A stretch of DNA of 64,000 nt from an uncultured Faecalibacterium sp. (GCA_934524985.1 CAKSYT010000001.1:248001-312000), one strand, 5' to 3'. Shown: positions 1 through 8,364, counted from the first letter of the stretch. Notes: generated by a model not told the origin, from the sequence alone. Translations and numbers: made by a program.

Positions 1-25
1 TTTTGCAGCGTGACCCGGCGCAAAA

Positions 26-147
26 GCCTTCACCCCTTGGGGGGAAGGTGGCTGCGAACGCAGTGAGCAGACGGATGAGGGGTGATTTCGGCAGCAGCGC
101 CCTCATCAGTCACCTGCGGTGACAGCTTCCCCCGACCGGGGGAAGCC
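26..147. repeat. Hairpin-rich interspersed repeat, copy A (rearranged)
   Basis: Four short hairpins lie in a row: a CTTC-CCCC/GGGG-GAAG stem (28-47), CTGC-GAAC-GCAG (52-63), GTCAC/GTGAC (109-123) and GCTTCCCCC/GGGGGAAGC (about 125-146). GATGAGGG at 74-81 and its complement CCCTCATC at 100-107 face each other. The second half matches the layout of the left end of the repeat at 36608 (CCCTC, AGTCA hairpin, then a GCT-CCCCC hairpin), and the first half resembles its right end. It therefore looks like the right end of one copy followed by the left end of another. No gene is visible before 219. Confidence 0.6.
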
Positions 148-218
148 TTCATTCGGAAAGTTGATTTTCTATTTTCAACTATAACAAAACGCATTGTGGA
201 AAAACAGGAGGGACCATC

Positions 219-1343
219 ATGCAGGAAGTACGCGCAGCCGTTATCGGCACAGGGGTCATGGGGCGCAAGTATGCCCAGATGATCGCAGAAGGAAAGGCGG
301 GCGCATTGCGCCTGACCGCCGTGGTCTGCCGCCACGCCGAAGCGCAGCAGTGGGCAAAGGACACCCTGCCGGATACGGTGCGGGTGTGCCCCAGCGCCGA
401 CCAGCTGTACGACTACGCGGAGGAGTTTGACGCCGTGTTGGTGGTCACCCCGCACAAGACCCACCCGGCGCTGGTGATGCAGGCTTTTGCCCACGGCAAG
501 CACGTCCTGTGCGACAAGCCCAGCGCAAACGCGCTGGCACCGGCACTGGAAATGAACCGCGCCGCCGAAAAAAGCGGCCTTGTTTTCGCCATGATGTTCC
601 ATCAGCGCCGCTACAAAAAGTATATGCGGCTCAAAAAATTACTGGATGATGGGGCACTGGGCGAGATCAAGCGGGTGCAGCTGGAAAACAGCCGCTACTT
701 CCGCACATGGATGTATCACCGCTCCGGCAGCTGGCGTTCCAGCTGGGCAGGGGAGGGCGGCGGTGCGCTGCTCAATCAGGGCCAGCACATTCTGGACATC
801 TGGCAGTGGCTGTTCGGCATGCCGACCAGCATTTATGCCGTGATCCCCTACGGCAAGTATAACGATTTTATGGTGGATGATGAAGCTACCCTGCTGATGG
901 AGTACCCGCAGCAGCGCACGGCTACTTTTATCCTTTCCACCGGCGAGGGCAGCTACACCGAGCGGCTGGAGATCGTGGGCACCAAGGGCACCGCCCTGCT
1001 GGAAGAGGATACCCTCACCCTGCACACCTACGCGCCGGACACCGAGACCTACCGCCGCATCGCAAGCTGCACCGAGCGCCAGCAGCTTACCGTGACCACC
1101 ACCACCGAGCAGTTCGCGCCGCAGGCAGAGCCCTACCCGGAGATGCTGGCAAACTTTGCGGATGCCATCCTGCACGGCACGCCCCTGACCGCCCCCGGCG
1201 TGGAGGGCGTGCGGGCGCTGGAACTGACCGATGCGGCTTACCTGTCCGCATGGCTGGGGGAAAAGCTCACCCTGCCGCTGGACGCGGAACGGTTTGAGCA
1301 GGAGCTGCAAAAGCATATTCAGGAGGAACAGACAAATGGCTAA
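219..1343 (+). CDS. Gfo/Idh/MocA family oxidoreductase
   Basis: Predicted NAD(P)-dependent dehydrogenase of 374 residues acting on a sugar or sugar acid; the exact substrate cannot be read from sequence. The N-terminal Rossmann motif GTGVMG is at residues 10-15. The family EKP motif appears as CDKP with the catalytic lysine at 100. The second catalytic signature, GGGALLNQGQHILD, places the conserved His at 190 and Asp at 193. A good ribosome site (aggaggg) precedes the ATG. It overlaps the next oxidoreductase gene by 8 bases, so the two are translated together. With sugar-uptake genes nearby, a role in uronate or rare sugar conversion is plausible but inferred. Confidence 0.85.
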   Translation: MQEVRAAVIGTGVMGRKYAQMIAEGKAGALRLTAVVCRHAEAQQWAKDTLPDTVRVCPSADQLYDYAEEFDAVLVVTPHKTHPALVMQAFAHGKHVLCDKPSANALAPALEMNRAAEKSGLVFAMMFHQRRYKKYMRLKKLLDDGALGEIKRVQLENSRYFRTWMYHRSGSWRSSWAGEGGGALLNQGQHILDIWQWLFGMPTSIYAVIPYGKYNDFMVDDEATLLMEYPQQRTATFILSTGEGSYTERLEIVGTKGTALLEEDTLTLHTYAPDTETYRRIASCTERQQLTVTTTTEQFAPQAEPYPEMLANFADAILHGTPLTAPGVEGVRALELTDAAYLSAWLGEKLTLPLDAERFEQELQKHIQEEQTNG

Positions 1344-2361
1344 ACTGCGGTTTATCGTAGTAGGCTCCGGCTGGCGGTCGCTGTTTTACTGGCGCATCGC
1401 GCAGGCGCTGCCGGAGCGGTTCGAGCTGTGCGCCATGCTTTGCCGCACCGAGGAAAAGGCCGAAAAAATGCACCGGGAGTACGGCGTGCCGGTAAGCACC
1501 TCGGCGGAGCAGTGCGCTGCCCTGCACCCGGACCTTGTGGTGGTGGCGGTGAATAAAGCGTCCATCGCCGCCGTCAGCACCGAATGGCTTGCCTGGGGCT
1601 TTGCCGTGCTGTGCGAGACCCCGGCGGCGCTGGAGGAGGACGCATTGCGCGCCCTCTGGCAGCTGCACCAACAGGGCGCAAAGCTGCAGGTGGCAGAGCA
1701 GTACTGGCTGTACCCCACGCTGGCAAAGCGGCTGGCGGCGGTGCACAGCGGCGCACTGGGCACGCCGCAGTTTGCCCGGCTGTCGGTGGCGCACGGTTAC
1801 CACGCGGTCAGTCTGGTGCGGCAGTTCCTGCATGCCGGGCAGCAGCCGGTGCGGGTGACCGGACGCAGCTGGACGGAAAAGATCATCGAAACGGATTCCC
1901 GCTGGGGCGCGGTGCATAACGGCGCATTGGTGGAAAAGACGTTGCAGCAGCACACGCTGGAATTTGCAGGCGGCGGCACGGCGTTTCTGGATTTTAACGG
2001 TGTGCAGTACCACTCCTATCTGCGCAGCACCCACACCAGTGTGCAGGGAGAGCGGGGCGAAGTGTTCGACGACACCCTGCGCTGTCTGGATGCCGCCGGG
2101 GAGCCGGTGTGCCGTCAACTGACCCCGCTGCCCGACCCGCTGGCAGCTGCCGCCGCGCAGGCAGGGCTGAACGAGGACGAGACCGCCATCGCCTGTTTTC
2201 TGGACAGGATGCAGGGCTATCTTGCCGGCGGGGCAGAGGTGTATCCGCTGGCAGACGCTTTGCAGGATGCCTACCTTGCCCTTCTGATGGAGCGCGCCCT
2301 TGCCGCCGGTCAGCCGCTGGAAAGCACCCCGCAGCCGTGGAATACGCCTGACGGCTTCTGA
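1336..2361 (+). CDS. Gfo/Idh/MocA-like protein lacking the catalytic lysine
   Basis: 341 residues, started at the ATG at 1336 because an AGGAGGAA site lies just upstream inside the previous gene; the genes overlap by 8 bases. The N-terminal nucleotide-binding motif is GSGWRS (residues 10-15), typical of this fold. The EKP signature reads CETP, so the lysine used for catalysis in this family is threonine. The usual GG-x-x-x-D-x-G-x-H-x-x-D stretch is also not recognisable; HGYHAVSLVR stands near its place. It may be a non-catalytic partner of the upstream enzyme or an enzyme with altered chemistry. Fold assignment is fairly sure, activity is not. Confidence 0.75.
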   Translation: MAKLRFIVVGSGWRSLFYWRIAQALPERFELCAMLCRTEEKAEKMHREYGVPVSTSAEQCAALHPDLVVVAVNKASIAAVSTEWLAWGFAVLCETPAALEEDALRALWQLHQQGAKLQVAEQYWLYPTLAKRLAAVHSGALGTPQFARLSVAHGYHAVSLVRQFLHAGQQPVRVTGRSWTEKIIETDSRWGAVHNGALVEKTLQQHTLEFAGGGTAFLDFNGVQYHSYLRSTHTSVQGERGEVFDDTLRCLDAAGEPVCRQLTPLPDPLAAAAAQAGLNEDETAIACFLDRMQGYLAGGAEVYPLADALQDAYLALLMERALAAGQPLESTPQPWNTPDGF

Positions 2362-2436
2362 AATCGCCGCAGGACGATTTTGAATGCCCTCCTCGTTGCT
2401 CTGGGCATTTTTAGCGGAAAGATTATTTATAATTTT

Positions 2437-2480
2437 GGGACAGCGGAGCGTCTGCGGACGCTCCGCTGTCCCGTTTTCAC
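2437..2480 (+). terminator. Intrinsic terminator after the oxidoreductase pair
   Basis: A perfect 16-bp stem (2437-2472) closed by a C(TGCG)G loop and followed by GTTTTCAC. It ends the plus-strand oxidoreductase transcript. The minus-strand hairpin at 35318-35353 is nearly identical. The space from 2362 to 2773 otherwise holds only this hairpin and the one at 2539; no gene is seen there. Confidence 0.8.
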
Positions 2481-2527
2481 AGAAAGGGATGCTGCGGGGA
2501 ACTGGCTGTTTGCCGTTATGGCTCCAA

Positions 2528-2574
2528 CCGTGAAAAAAGGGCTTCAGAAACGCCCGCAGGCGTTTCTGAAGCCC
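2528..2574 (-). terminator. Intrinsic terminator for the threonine aldolase gene
   Basis: Read on the minus strand, a perfect 16-bp stem (2539-2574) with a C(TGCG)G loop is followed by TTTTTTCACGG. It lies about 200 bases downstream of the aldolase stop codon and opposes the terminator at 2437. Confidence 0.75.
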
Positions 2575-2773
2575 AGTTATAGAAATGAAATTCCGCTGAT
2601 TATGGCCAGCAACGACGACGACCGCCGCCAGTGGCGGAAACAGGGAGGAGTTGTTGGGGCAGCGGCCAGCAAGACGCGCGTGCCGCCCAAGGCACGATGC
2701 GGATGCTGGGTGCCGCAACCCGGAAGACGCGGCGGCCATTCAAATCGTTATACCCCCCGAAAGGGGCGCAGGA

Positions 2774-3796
2774 TCACATCAGGTCGATCAGTGCTTCCAC
2801 CTCGTCCATGCGGGTGGCCCAGCTGGTGGCGATGCGCACCACGGTGTGGGTGTCGTCGAACTTTTCCCAGAAGCCGAACTTTGCCTTGCCTTCCAGCGCA
2901 GCCAGCTGGGCGTTTTCCAGCACAAGGAAGACTTGGTTCGTGGGAGAATCCATGAAGAAGCGGTAGCCCTTTGCCGCAAAACCGGCCTTCAGGCGGTTGG
3001 CGGTGGCAATGGCATTTTTGCTGATGGAGAAGTACAGGTCATCGGTGAACAGCACGTCGAACTGGATGCCCAGCAGCCGCCCCTTTGCCAGCAGTGCGCC
3101 CTGCTGCTTGACCATGGTCATAAAGTGCGCCGGTGCGCCGTGGGGGAACACCACAGCCTCGCCGCACAGCGCGCCCACCTTGGTGCCGCCGATGTAGAAC
3201 ACATCGGTCAGCCGGGCAAGGTCGGCCAGCGTTACGTCCGTGCCCTCGGCAGCCAGACCGTAGCCCAGCCGTGCACCGTCTAAGAACAGCGGCATCTTGT
3301 ACTCCTGACAGACAGCGTGCAAAGCTTCCAGCTCGGCCTTGGTGTACAGGGTGCCGTACTCGGTGGGGTGGGAGATGTACACCATGCCGGGGAACACCAT
3401 GTGGTCGTGGTTGTCGTCGGCGTAGAAGGTAGCCACCAGCGCCCGCAGCTCGGCAGCGTCCATCTTGCCGTTGTGCTGCGGCAGGGTGATGACCTTGTGG
3501 CCGGTGTACTCGATGGCACCGGCCTCGTGCCCGGCTACATGGCCGGTGGCAGCAGCCACCACGCCCTGCCACCGCTGCAGCATGGACGCAATGACGATGG
3601 CGTTGCTCTGGGTGCCGCCGGAGATGAACTGTACATCGGCTTCCGGGCAGGCGCAGGCAGCGCGGATCTTCTCCCGGGCGCTGGCGCAGTAGGGGTCGGT
3701 GCCGTAGCCGGAGACCTTTTCAAAGTTGGTCTCGGTCAGCTTTTGCAGAATGGCGGGGTGTGCACCCTCGCAGTAGTCGTTTTCAAAATACAGCAT
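2774..3796 (-). CDS. ltaE: Low-specificity L-threonine aldolase family protein
   Basis: PLP-dependent beta-eliminating lyase of 340 residues, expected to split threonine or allo-threonine into glycine and acetaldehyde in the cytoplasm. Family marks visible are SGGTQSN (59-65), DGARLGY (173-179) with the PLP-binding Asp, and YIGGTKVGAL with the Schiff-base lysine at 206. The start has GAGGAG nine bases upstream. The gene is alone, with its own promoter at 3841-3869 and a terminator at 2528-2574. Length is normal for the family. The symbol is a best match; related beta-tyrosinase-fold lyases are the alternative. Confidence 0.85.
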   Translation of the reverse strand: MLYFENDYCEGAHPAILQKLTETNFEKVSGYGTDPYCASAREKIRAACACPEADVQFISGGTQSNAIVIASMLQRWQGVVAAATGHVAGHEAGAIEYTGHKVITLPQHNGKMDAAELRALVATFYADDNHDHMVFPGMVYISHPTEYGTLYTKAELEALHAVCQEYKMPLFLDGARLGYGLAAEGTDVTLADLARLTDVFYIGGTKVGALCGEAVVFPHGAPAHFMTMVKQQGALLAKGRLLGIQFDVLFTDDLYFSISKNAIATANRLKAGFAAKGYRFFMDSPTNQVFLVLENAQLAALEGKAKFGFWEKFDDTHTVVRIATSWATRMDEVEALIDLM

Positions 3797-3840
3797 GGCA
3801 AAACGCTCCTCTATATATTTTATAAGAAAACAATACCTCT

Positions 3841-3869
3841 ATTCTACATCGCCGTCTAAACCCTGTCAA
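3841..3869 (-). promoter_or_regulatory. Sigma-70/SigA-type promoter for the threonine aldolase gene
   Basis: On the minus strand TTGACA (3864-3869) and TAGAAT (3841-3846) are separated by 17 bases, close to consensus. The -10 ends 45 bases before the start codon. The rest of 3797-4042 shows no other gene. Confidence 0.75.
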
Positions 3870-4042
3870 ACCCAAAACGGCGCACGGCACACGCAATGCG
3901 CCGCAGCGCGTCTGCAAATGCCGGAATGCAGCCGGAAACGCCGCAAATACGCCTGCGCCGCGCACAGCGCAGCCGCACGGTCTGCAAAAAATGCGAAAGT
4001 ATGATCCTTTCCAAAAAGATGAAAAGTTTTTCAAAAAAGTGC

Positions 4043-4070
4043 TTGACAATTTTGCCGCATCTGGTATAAT
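4043..4070 (+). promoter_or_regulatory. Promoter of the tRNA-Leu gene
   Basis: A perfect TTGACA (4043-4048) and a perfect TATAAT (4065-4070) are spaced 16 bases apart, with TGG immediately before the -10 giving an extended -10. It lies 45 bases before the tRNA, as expected for a strong stable-RNA promoter. Confidence 0.9.
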
Positions 4071-4114
4071 AACTATCGTTCCGAGCGTCACAGCTCACGA
4101 ACACAACAGAATAT

Positions 4115-4201
4115 GCGGATATGGCGGAATTGGCAGACGCGTTAGATTCAGGTTCTAATCGGGGCAACTCGGTGGAGGTTCAAGTCCTCTTATCCGCACC
4201 A
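4115..4201 (+). tRNA. tRNA-Leu (anticodon CAG)
   Basis: The acceptor arm GCGGATA pairs with TATCCGC (4191-4197); discriminator A and an encoded CCA follow (4199-4201). The anticodon stem TTAGA/TCTAA encloses the loop TTCAGGT, giving anticodon CAG at 4149-4151, which reads CUG. The long variable arm and the GGTTCAAGTCC T-arm fit class II tRNA-Leu. CUG is the dominant leucine codon in this window. The gene has its own promoter and terminator. Confidence 0.95.
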
Positions 4202-4208
4202 AACAAGG

Positions 4209-4252
4209 AAAATCCGAACCTTTTCTCGATAGGAGAAGGGTTCGGATTTTTT
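4209..4252 (+). terminator. Terminator of the tRNA-Leu gene
   Basis: A long stem (AATCCGAACC... with ...GGTTCGGATT) around a GATA loop, followed by TTTTTT, directly after the tRNA. Confidence 0.85.
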
Positions 4253-4290
4253 GTGTTCTTCGGAAAAAACAGTGTGGTCTTGTGCTGGCA

Positions 4291-4328
4291 AAAAACAGAG
4301 CGTTCCCCGGCGGGAACGCTCTGTTTTT
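4291..4328. terminator. Bidirectional terminator
   Basis: AAAAACAGAGCG... and its complement flank a short CCGG-type loop, with A/T tracts on both sides. It ends the minus-strand gene at 4343 and backs up the tRNA terminator. Confidence 0.75.
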
Positions 4329-4342
4329 CGTTGTGAGAGATC

Positions 4343-5746
4343 TTATTCGTTCAGCGCTTTCCACAAGCCGTCTGCGGCATCAAATACCGCAATGCTGTAC
4401 CCGGCAAAGCGGTTCTGGACATCCACAGTCTGGCTGCCATCGGCGGCAGTGTTGTAGCTGCCCAGTTCCAAGCCGGAAAGGGCAGGCTGGCTGCTCCACG
4501 GGATGAGCTTTGTCTGCCAGTCCGCGCCCAGTTTCTCGCTCAGCGCCCCATAGGCCTGTTCAAAACCAGCCGGGTCCTCCAAGATCCAAATTTTGCTCTC
4601 GCCGCTAGAAAGGTCAGTGTTCATCTGGGTGGCACCCGCCATCTGTTGGTTCTGCTCGGTCAGGGCGGCGTTGGCGCTCCATGTGTAGTTGTTCACCTGT
4701 ACCACCACAGCCCCGTCCCCGTTGGCGTCCTCCGCATAGACTGCCAGTGCGGTCTGCAAGTGCTGCACGGCCTCATCCGGCAGGGCTTCTGCGGTGACCA
4801 CCGCCACGGTGTAATCGGGGTCTACGGTGGTCAGCAGACCGTGCGCCACATACGCTACGCCCACAGCGACCATTGCCGCCACCGCCACGATGCCCCAGTT
4901 GTAGTACCACCAGTTGGCGCGGGAGCGCTTTTTCTGCTCCTGCGCGGTCAGGGGCTTTTCCGGCGCTGCCGGGCGCGGGATGCTGCGCACTTCTACGCCG
5001 TACGCCTGCCGCAGTACCGGGAACAGGGTCTGCATCGCTGCCAGCCCCGGCAGCCAGAAACCGAACAGCACCGCCCAGAACACGCTGACCGGGAACAGCA
5101 AAATCATGCCGCCGATGCCCGCCAGTAGGATAACGCCAGCCGCCACACAGCGACCCGGTGCGGTGAGCAGCAGCCTGCCCGCCCGGCGCAGCAGGCTGCC
5201 CGGGGCGGGGAGTTGCAGCGGCAGCACGGCGGCGCAAAGAGTAGCCAGAACTGCCAGCACCAGAAAGTCCAGTGCCAGAAAAACGAGAATGGCAAGCCCG
5301 GGGTAATACCCCTGCTGCGCGGCGGCTTCAAACACAAAAGCCGATACAAAGCACAGCAGCCCCAGCACCAGCGTGCCAATGCAGCCAAAGCCGCAGGCGG
5401 CTTTCCAATGGGCGGCAAGGGTCTGCTTTGCCCGGGGCAGCCACTGGGAGGGGTCGTTCTGCAAACTGCGCAGGGCGCAGTCTGCCAGCAGCACCATGGC
5501 AGGGCCGACCAGCAGACCGGTCACTGCGCTGCACACCACCGTCAGCGGCAGGGAGAACAGGGTGACCCCCAGCGAGACGCCCAGCGCGGCGGGCAGGCAG
5601 AGGGCGCAGACCATCAGGTTCGTGCCCAGCAGCTGGCCGAGGTCGCGGCCGACCATCTGGCAAAAGCGCGCAAAGCCTTTTTTTTCCGGCGCACCCGGGT
5701 CTACCCCATGGCCGTCCCGCCCATAAAGGGCATTATAGATGCTCAT
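4343..5746 (-). CDS. YesL-like (DUF624-type) membrane protein with extracytoplasmic C-terminal domain
   Basis: 467 residues from the ATG at 5746, chosen because GAGG stands nine bases upstream; a start seven codons earlier would overlap the previous gene without a clear ribosome site. The first 230 or so residues contain about six hydrophobic segments and resemble the small YesL/DUF624 membrane proteins that accompany YesMN regulators and CUT1 sugar transporters. A lysine/arginine-rich linker follows, then one more membrane segment (IVAVAAMVAVGVAYV) and a roughly 170-residue domain predicted to lie outside the cell, which I do not recognise. It is coupled to the upstream gene (stop and start one base apart). 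Function is unknown. Confidence 0.7.
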   Translation of the reverse strand: MSIYNALYGRDGHGVDPGAPEKKGFARFCQMVGRDLGQLLGTNLMVCALCLPAALGVSLGVTLFSLPLTVVCSAVTGLLVGPAMVLLADCALRSLQNDPSQWLPRAKQTLAAHWKAACGFGCIGTLVLGLLCFVSAFVFEAAAQQGYYPGLAILVFLALDFLVLAVLATLCAAVLPLQLPAPGSLLRRAGRLLLTAPGRCVAAGVILLAGIGGMILLFPVSVFWAVLFGFWLPGLAAMQTLFPVLRQAYGVEVRSIPRPAAPEKPLTAQEQKKRSRANWWYYNWGIVAVAAMVAVGVAYVAHGLLTTVDPDYTVAVVTAEALPDEAVQHLQTALAVYAEDANGDGAVVVQVNNYTWSANAALTEQNQQMAGATQMNTDLSSGESKIWILEDPAGFEQAYGALSEKLGADWQTKLIPWSSQPALSGLELGSYNTAADGSQTVDVQNRFAGYSIAVFDAADGLWKALNE

Positions 5747-5747
5747 A

Positions 5748-6542
5748 TTACTGTACCTCGGTGCCAAAGGCTTCGATCTGGGTCAGGGCAGGGAAGGGGG
5801 AAGTGCCCTCGGCCTGAATGAGGTTTTTCAGCACAAGGCTGCGCACCCGTTTGGGCTCAAAGGTCACGCTCTGGGGCTTGGCGCTTTTCACCAGCGGGAT
5901 GTCCAGCTGGCTGCCGTCCGAAAACGCCACCGTGGCCTTGACCCAGTAGTTGTCGTGGGGAAAATCTGCCCGCTCGGTGATGCGCAGCTCGTCCAGCAAT
6001 ACCTCCCGGCCAAAATCCAGCGTCAGGGCTGCGTTCGGGTCGCGGTTGATGCCCCAGCTCTGGTAGGGGTACTCGCCGTGGGCGCTGTTCTCAAAAATGC
6101 CGTCGATGGCGTTGCGGGCGGCAAACACTGCCTCGCCGCGCGTTTCCACGTTGGCGCTGGCGTGGGGGTAAAAACCGGTGTCGCCGTGCTCGTCATAGCA
6201 GTTGAAGGCCAAGTTCCGCCGGGCGGCGATCTCTTCCGGCAGCGCCAGCCGTGCCCGGATGATGTGACGGCTGCCCACAAAGCTCTTGGGCGAGTAGGTG
6301 ATAGCCTGCTCCCCGAAGGGAATGTGGAAATTGATCTCCCGCTTGACCACATACACAAGGGCTTCGGGCATGGTATCCTCGAACTGGATGACGCAGTACT
6401 GGCCGGGATGGTCGATCTCCAGCGCCACCCGGTCGCCGGGCTTGTAGCAGTTGGTGTAAACAAGGGATACGGCGGTGTCGGCATCGCAGGTCATCAGGGT
6501 GTGGCCGACTTCGTCCAGAATTTTCAGCTTGATGGTCTCCAT
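5748..6542 (-). CDS. Hypothetical protein with a predicted carbohydrate-binding-like beta-sandwich
   Basis: 264 residues with no signal peptide. The N-terminal half (to about residue 100) reads as a beta-rich domain; the C-terminal half, around AIDGIFENSAHGEYPYQSWGI and LTLDFGREVLLDELRI, is reminiscent of F5/8 type C (discoidin) domains, where the binding-site loop is followed by a 'l.lDlG....v..i.i' strand pair. It lies 11 bases downstream of the heparinase-family gene on the same strand, so it probably works with that enzyme on imported oligosaccharides. No catalytic motif is visible. Family placement is tentative. Confidence 0.6.
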   Translation of the reverse strand: METIKLKILDEVGHTLMTCDADTAVSLVYTNCYKPGDRVALEIDHPGQYCVIQFEDTMPEALVYVVKREINFHIPFGEQAITYSPKSFVGSRHIIRARLALPEEIAARRNLAFNCYDEHGDTGFYPHASANVETRGEAVFAARNAIDGIFENSAHGEYPYQSWGINRDPNAALTLDFGREVLLDELRITERADFPHDNYWVKATVAFSDGSQLDIPLVKSAKPQSVTFEPKRVRSLVLKNLIQAEGTSPFPALTQIEAFGTEVQ

Positions 6543-6553
6543 AGCGGTTCTCC

Positions 6554-8350
6554 TTAGTACAGTTCGAGGTTCAGTATTTTTTGGAAATGTAGGGTGATCT
6601 TATAGACGGTTTCCGGCCATGCGGTGCGCAGGCGCGGGTCGGTGATGGGCACCGGCGCAACAGCAGCCGTTACGGCAGCAGGGTCAAAGCGGATGCCGCC
6701 CAGCGTGCCCACCGCAAAGCCATCTGCTGCGGGGGCAGGCTGCTGCTCGGTGAGCAGGGTCAGCTCTACGGTGCCGGGATAGTCTGTTTCGTCCCGCAGG
6801 GTGATGCCCTGTTCGCTGACCGATACGCTGCGGCGGTAGGTGGTAAGCCCCGGGATGGGCGGGTACGCGCCCGCCAGTTCGCCGGTGATGCTGTTTTCTG
6901 CGGTGCACACTTCCCGGGCGGCGTATTCCGCGCCGGGCAGCTGCTGCACGCCGTCAAAGGTGGACAGATTGTGCCATGCGCTCTGCATGGTCCAGATCTC
7001 GTACCGCTGGGGACTGAAGGTCTTTTGGGTGTAGCTTTCCACCCCGATATCAATGAGGAACGGTCTGCCGTCCTTGTACACCGTGATACTGCCGGTATCG
7101 TTGTGGTTGTGGCTGTCGCCGTTGGAGCCGAACTTTGCGCCCAGCACCCAGCTGCCCTGCCGCGCAGCATAGACGCCCACACTGGGGTACCATACCGTTA
7201 AATGGTGCCGGGGCGCTGCGGCGTATTCCATCAGTTCCTGCTCTGCAAAGGCGGTGGTCAGCCGGTACCACAGGTTGATGTGGGTGCTGCCGTCCGGGTT
7301 CTGCAAATGGTCGGGGTCGGCATCGGCGCGGAAATCTGCCGCCGCAAGGGCTTGCAGAGCATCGCTGCCCACAGCCTGCCCAAAGCGGTATTCCCGCGCA
7401 CCGCACCGCCCGGCAAGGGGGCTGCAATCGCCGAAGTTCAGGTAGTAAGGCCCTTCCACATGGACATTGCAGATGTATTCCGCGATATTTTTGATCTTAG
7501 GCTCATGGAACAGGGGAGAGAAGGCATCCGGCGCAATGCTGGATAGGATTTCAAGGCAGCCCCACAGGGTCAGCCCGGCGTGGCGGTAATACTGCGCACC
7601 CTCGTTGCAGCAGCCGTCCGCGCCGTAATCCTTTAAAAAGCAGTCGAGACTGTATGCTGCCTGTTTGACGGCAGCTTTTCGCTGCTGCTGCGTGGTGGGC
7701 AGCAGAAAAACGGTCAGCAGCACGTTCTGGGTACACCAGCTCGTCCAGTTGCACATAGGCTCTTCGCCGTTGCCCATCCACCAGAAGTGGCTTGTAAAAT
7801 AGGGCGTCAGAATGCGGGCGTCCAGCTCCCGCTCCATCCGCGCCGTGATGCCCGGCGCGGCGGCGTCCAGTTCGTCCGGCAGCAAGTACCGGGTCAGCGC
7901 CAGCAGGGCACCGGTCTCGGCGGCAAACAGGTCCACGATGGGGCGGGTGGTGTCCGGCAGGGGCAGCTGGGGCGTATCCCGGATGTAGCTGTTGTGGGCG
8001 GGCAGCTGCCATGCGCTTTCCTCGCAGAGCACCCATACGGTATCGGCAATGGCATCCAGAAAGCGTCCGCTGTGCTCCACGCACTCGGCGCTCACCAGTG
8101 CGCACAGCCGCGCCCGGCGGGAGAAATAAGCATTCTCCCATGGGGTGCGCCGCCCGGTGCGGGTGAAATCCAGCCAGAGCGAGAGCGGCAGGGGCGCAAT
8201 GGGCGTTTGCAGCGCGGCTGCCCCCGCCTGCAAAAAGCGCTGCTTTACCCGCAGGGGCAGCCCCTGCCATGCGGCGCGCTCTTTGGCAGGGGGAAAGGGC
8301 CGGTAATCGGGAAGAGATTCCGGCAGATGGGCAAGCTGTTCCTGTATCAT
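6554..8350 (-). CDS. Heparinase II/III family protein (predicted intracellular polysaccharide lyase)
   Basis: 598 residues from the ATG at 8350, which has GGAGG five bases upstream; the longer open frame lacks a ribosome site and overlaps the regulator gene. The N-terminal part is helix-rich, as in the alpha/alpha toroid of this family. The central segment carries NFGDCSPL and GDSHNHNDTGSITVYKDGR, and the C-terminal beta-sandwich contains AWHNLSTFDG; the H-x-H-x-D-x-G cluster is the usual catalytic region of heparinase II/III-like lyases. There is no signal peptide, so it would act on imported oligouronides. It heads the minus-strand group ending at 4343. Substrate (glycosaminoglycan, alginate or other uronate) cannot be decided. 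Confidence 0.75.
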   Translation of the reverse strand: MIQEQLAHLPESLPDYRPFPPAKERAAWQGLPLRVKQRFLQAGAAALQTPIAPLPLSLWLDFTRTGRRTPWENAYFSRRARLCALVSAECVEHSGRFLDAIADTVWVLCEESAWQLPAHNSYIRDTPQLPLPDTTRPIVDLFAAETGALLALTRYLLPDELDAAAPGITARMERELDARILTPYFTSHFWWMGNGEEPMCNWTSWCTQNVLLTVFLLPTTQQQRKAAVKQAAYSLDCFLKDYGADGCCNEGAQYYRHAGLTLWGCLEILSSIAPDAFSPLFHEPKIKNIAEYICNVHVEGPYYLNFGDCSPLAGRCGAREYRFGQAVGSDALQALAAADFRADADPDHLQNPDGSTHINLWYRLTTAFAEQELMEYAAAPRHHLTVWYPSVGVYAARQGSWVLGAKFGSNGDSHNHNDTGSITVYKDGRPFLIDIGVESYTQKTFSPQRYEIWTMQSAWHNLSTFDGVQQLPGAEYAAREVCTAENSITGELAGAYPPIPGLTTYRRSVSVSEQGITLRDETDYPGTVELTLLTEQQPAPAADGFAVGTLGGIRFDPAAVTAAVAPVPITDPRLRTAWPETVYKITLHFQKILNLELY

Positions 8351-8364
8351 AAAAGCCTCCGATT

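Noticed and set aside
2577..2739. Reading frames on the minus strand rich in Val or Ile (AAVVVVAG; LLAIISGISFL) just before a hairpin with a T-run, like a branched-chain amino acid leader peptide and attenuator
   Set aside because: The Ile-rich frame has no ATG and no clear ribosome site, the Val-rich frame does not stop before the hairpin, and no biosynthetic gene follows on that strand. The hairpin is better explained as the terminator of the threonine aldolase gene. It could be a remnant, but that cannot be shown.
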